Source: Pseudobythopirellula maris (GTDB lineage: Bacteria > Planctomycetota > Planctomycetia > Pirellulales > Lacipirellulaceae). From it: 64,000 nucleotides of DNA. Positions 63,982-64,000 of the stretch are shown here, piece by piece; within the stretch, counting starts at the first letter, position 1, and every line of letters starts with the position of its first letter. The notes below the pieces were generated by a model. That model had not been told where the DNA came from. It made no database searches and was given only the letters and a program-made list of their open reading frames with translations. The DNA lies in contig NZ_SJPQ01000004.1 in the NCBI RefSeq assembly GCF_007859945.1, positions 434,001 through 498,000 of the forward strand, given 5' to 3'. The position numbers and the translations under genes were made by a program.

Positions 63982-64000
63982 GTGGCATCCGGCAATTATC
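63982..64000 (+). CDS. start of a gene cut by the window edge
   Basis: GTG at 63982 is preceded by AAGGAG eight bases upstream, and reads MASGNY before the window ends. Six codons are too few to identify a product; the strong ribosome site and the upstream promoter-like boxes support a real start. Confidence 0.5.

Overview
The window is a chromosomal segment of a high-GC, Gram-negative-type bacterium, most likely a planctomycete (Pirellulales, Lacipirellulaceae-like; this is inference). The support is the combination of lpxB, ExbB/ExbD operons with large TPR proteins, TadE/TadG-type secretory proteins, EfpL, many secreted proteins of unknown function, lysine-rich histone-like proteins, and many palindromic intergenic repeats of kinds I associate with planctomycete genomes. 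No rRNA, tRNA, CRISPR array, prophage or complete insertion sequence was found.

Layout. 1-4.5 kb: the start of a sulfotransferase gene that runs off the left edge, a membrane-anchored protein of unknown function, and an ECF sigma factor with a small partner ORF. 4.7-13.5 kb: a collinear locus of two periplasmic TPR proteins, ExbB, two ExbD, a soluble histidine kinase and an NtrC-type sigma-54 activator. This looks like an energised envelope machine with its own two-component control. 13.8-19.5 kb: mutL, a fused aroD-aroE, shikimate kinase and a prepilin-peptidase homologue. 19.7-25 kb: an OmpA-like lipoprotein, hisH, and a TadE / TadG-VWA / TadE group. 25-34.5 kb: housekeeping genes (MBL phosphodiesterase, KefB-like antiporter, ettA, efpL) with a compositionally odd Ntn-hydrolase and a 52-residue lysine-rich protein. 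34.5-49.5 kb: proC, a SelA-fold protein lacking the PLP lysine, a Prc/Tsp protease, an aldo-keto reductase, PPK2, XerD, an acyltransferase, an SDR and an MBL protein. 49.6-53.8 kb: a tyrosine-rich secreted protein, a degenerate sigma-54-activator-like protein overlapping a degenerate receiver-like ORF, mrp, and a lysine-repeat histone-like gene. 54-59 kb (minus strand): an SGNH protein coupled to a site-2 protease, lpxB, an MFS transporter and a CYTH protein. 59.3-61.4 kb: three tandem paralogous membrane proteins, each preceded by the same palindrome and leader. 61.5-64 kb: a ParE-type toxin-antitoxin pair, a UDP-sugar pyrophosphorylase and the first codons of a gene entering from the right edge.

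The most striking feature beyond single genes is the set of dispersed inverted repeats (at least seven sequence families). They sit within a few bases of gene 3' ends and in several cases supply the stop codon. In the 59.3-61.4 kb array one family is part of a repeated module of palindrome, leader and gene. A separate 100-bp direct repeat occurs both in front of the shikimate kinase gene and in front of the aldo-keto reductase gene, 24 kb apart.
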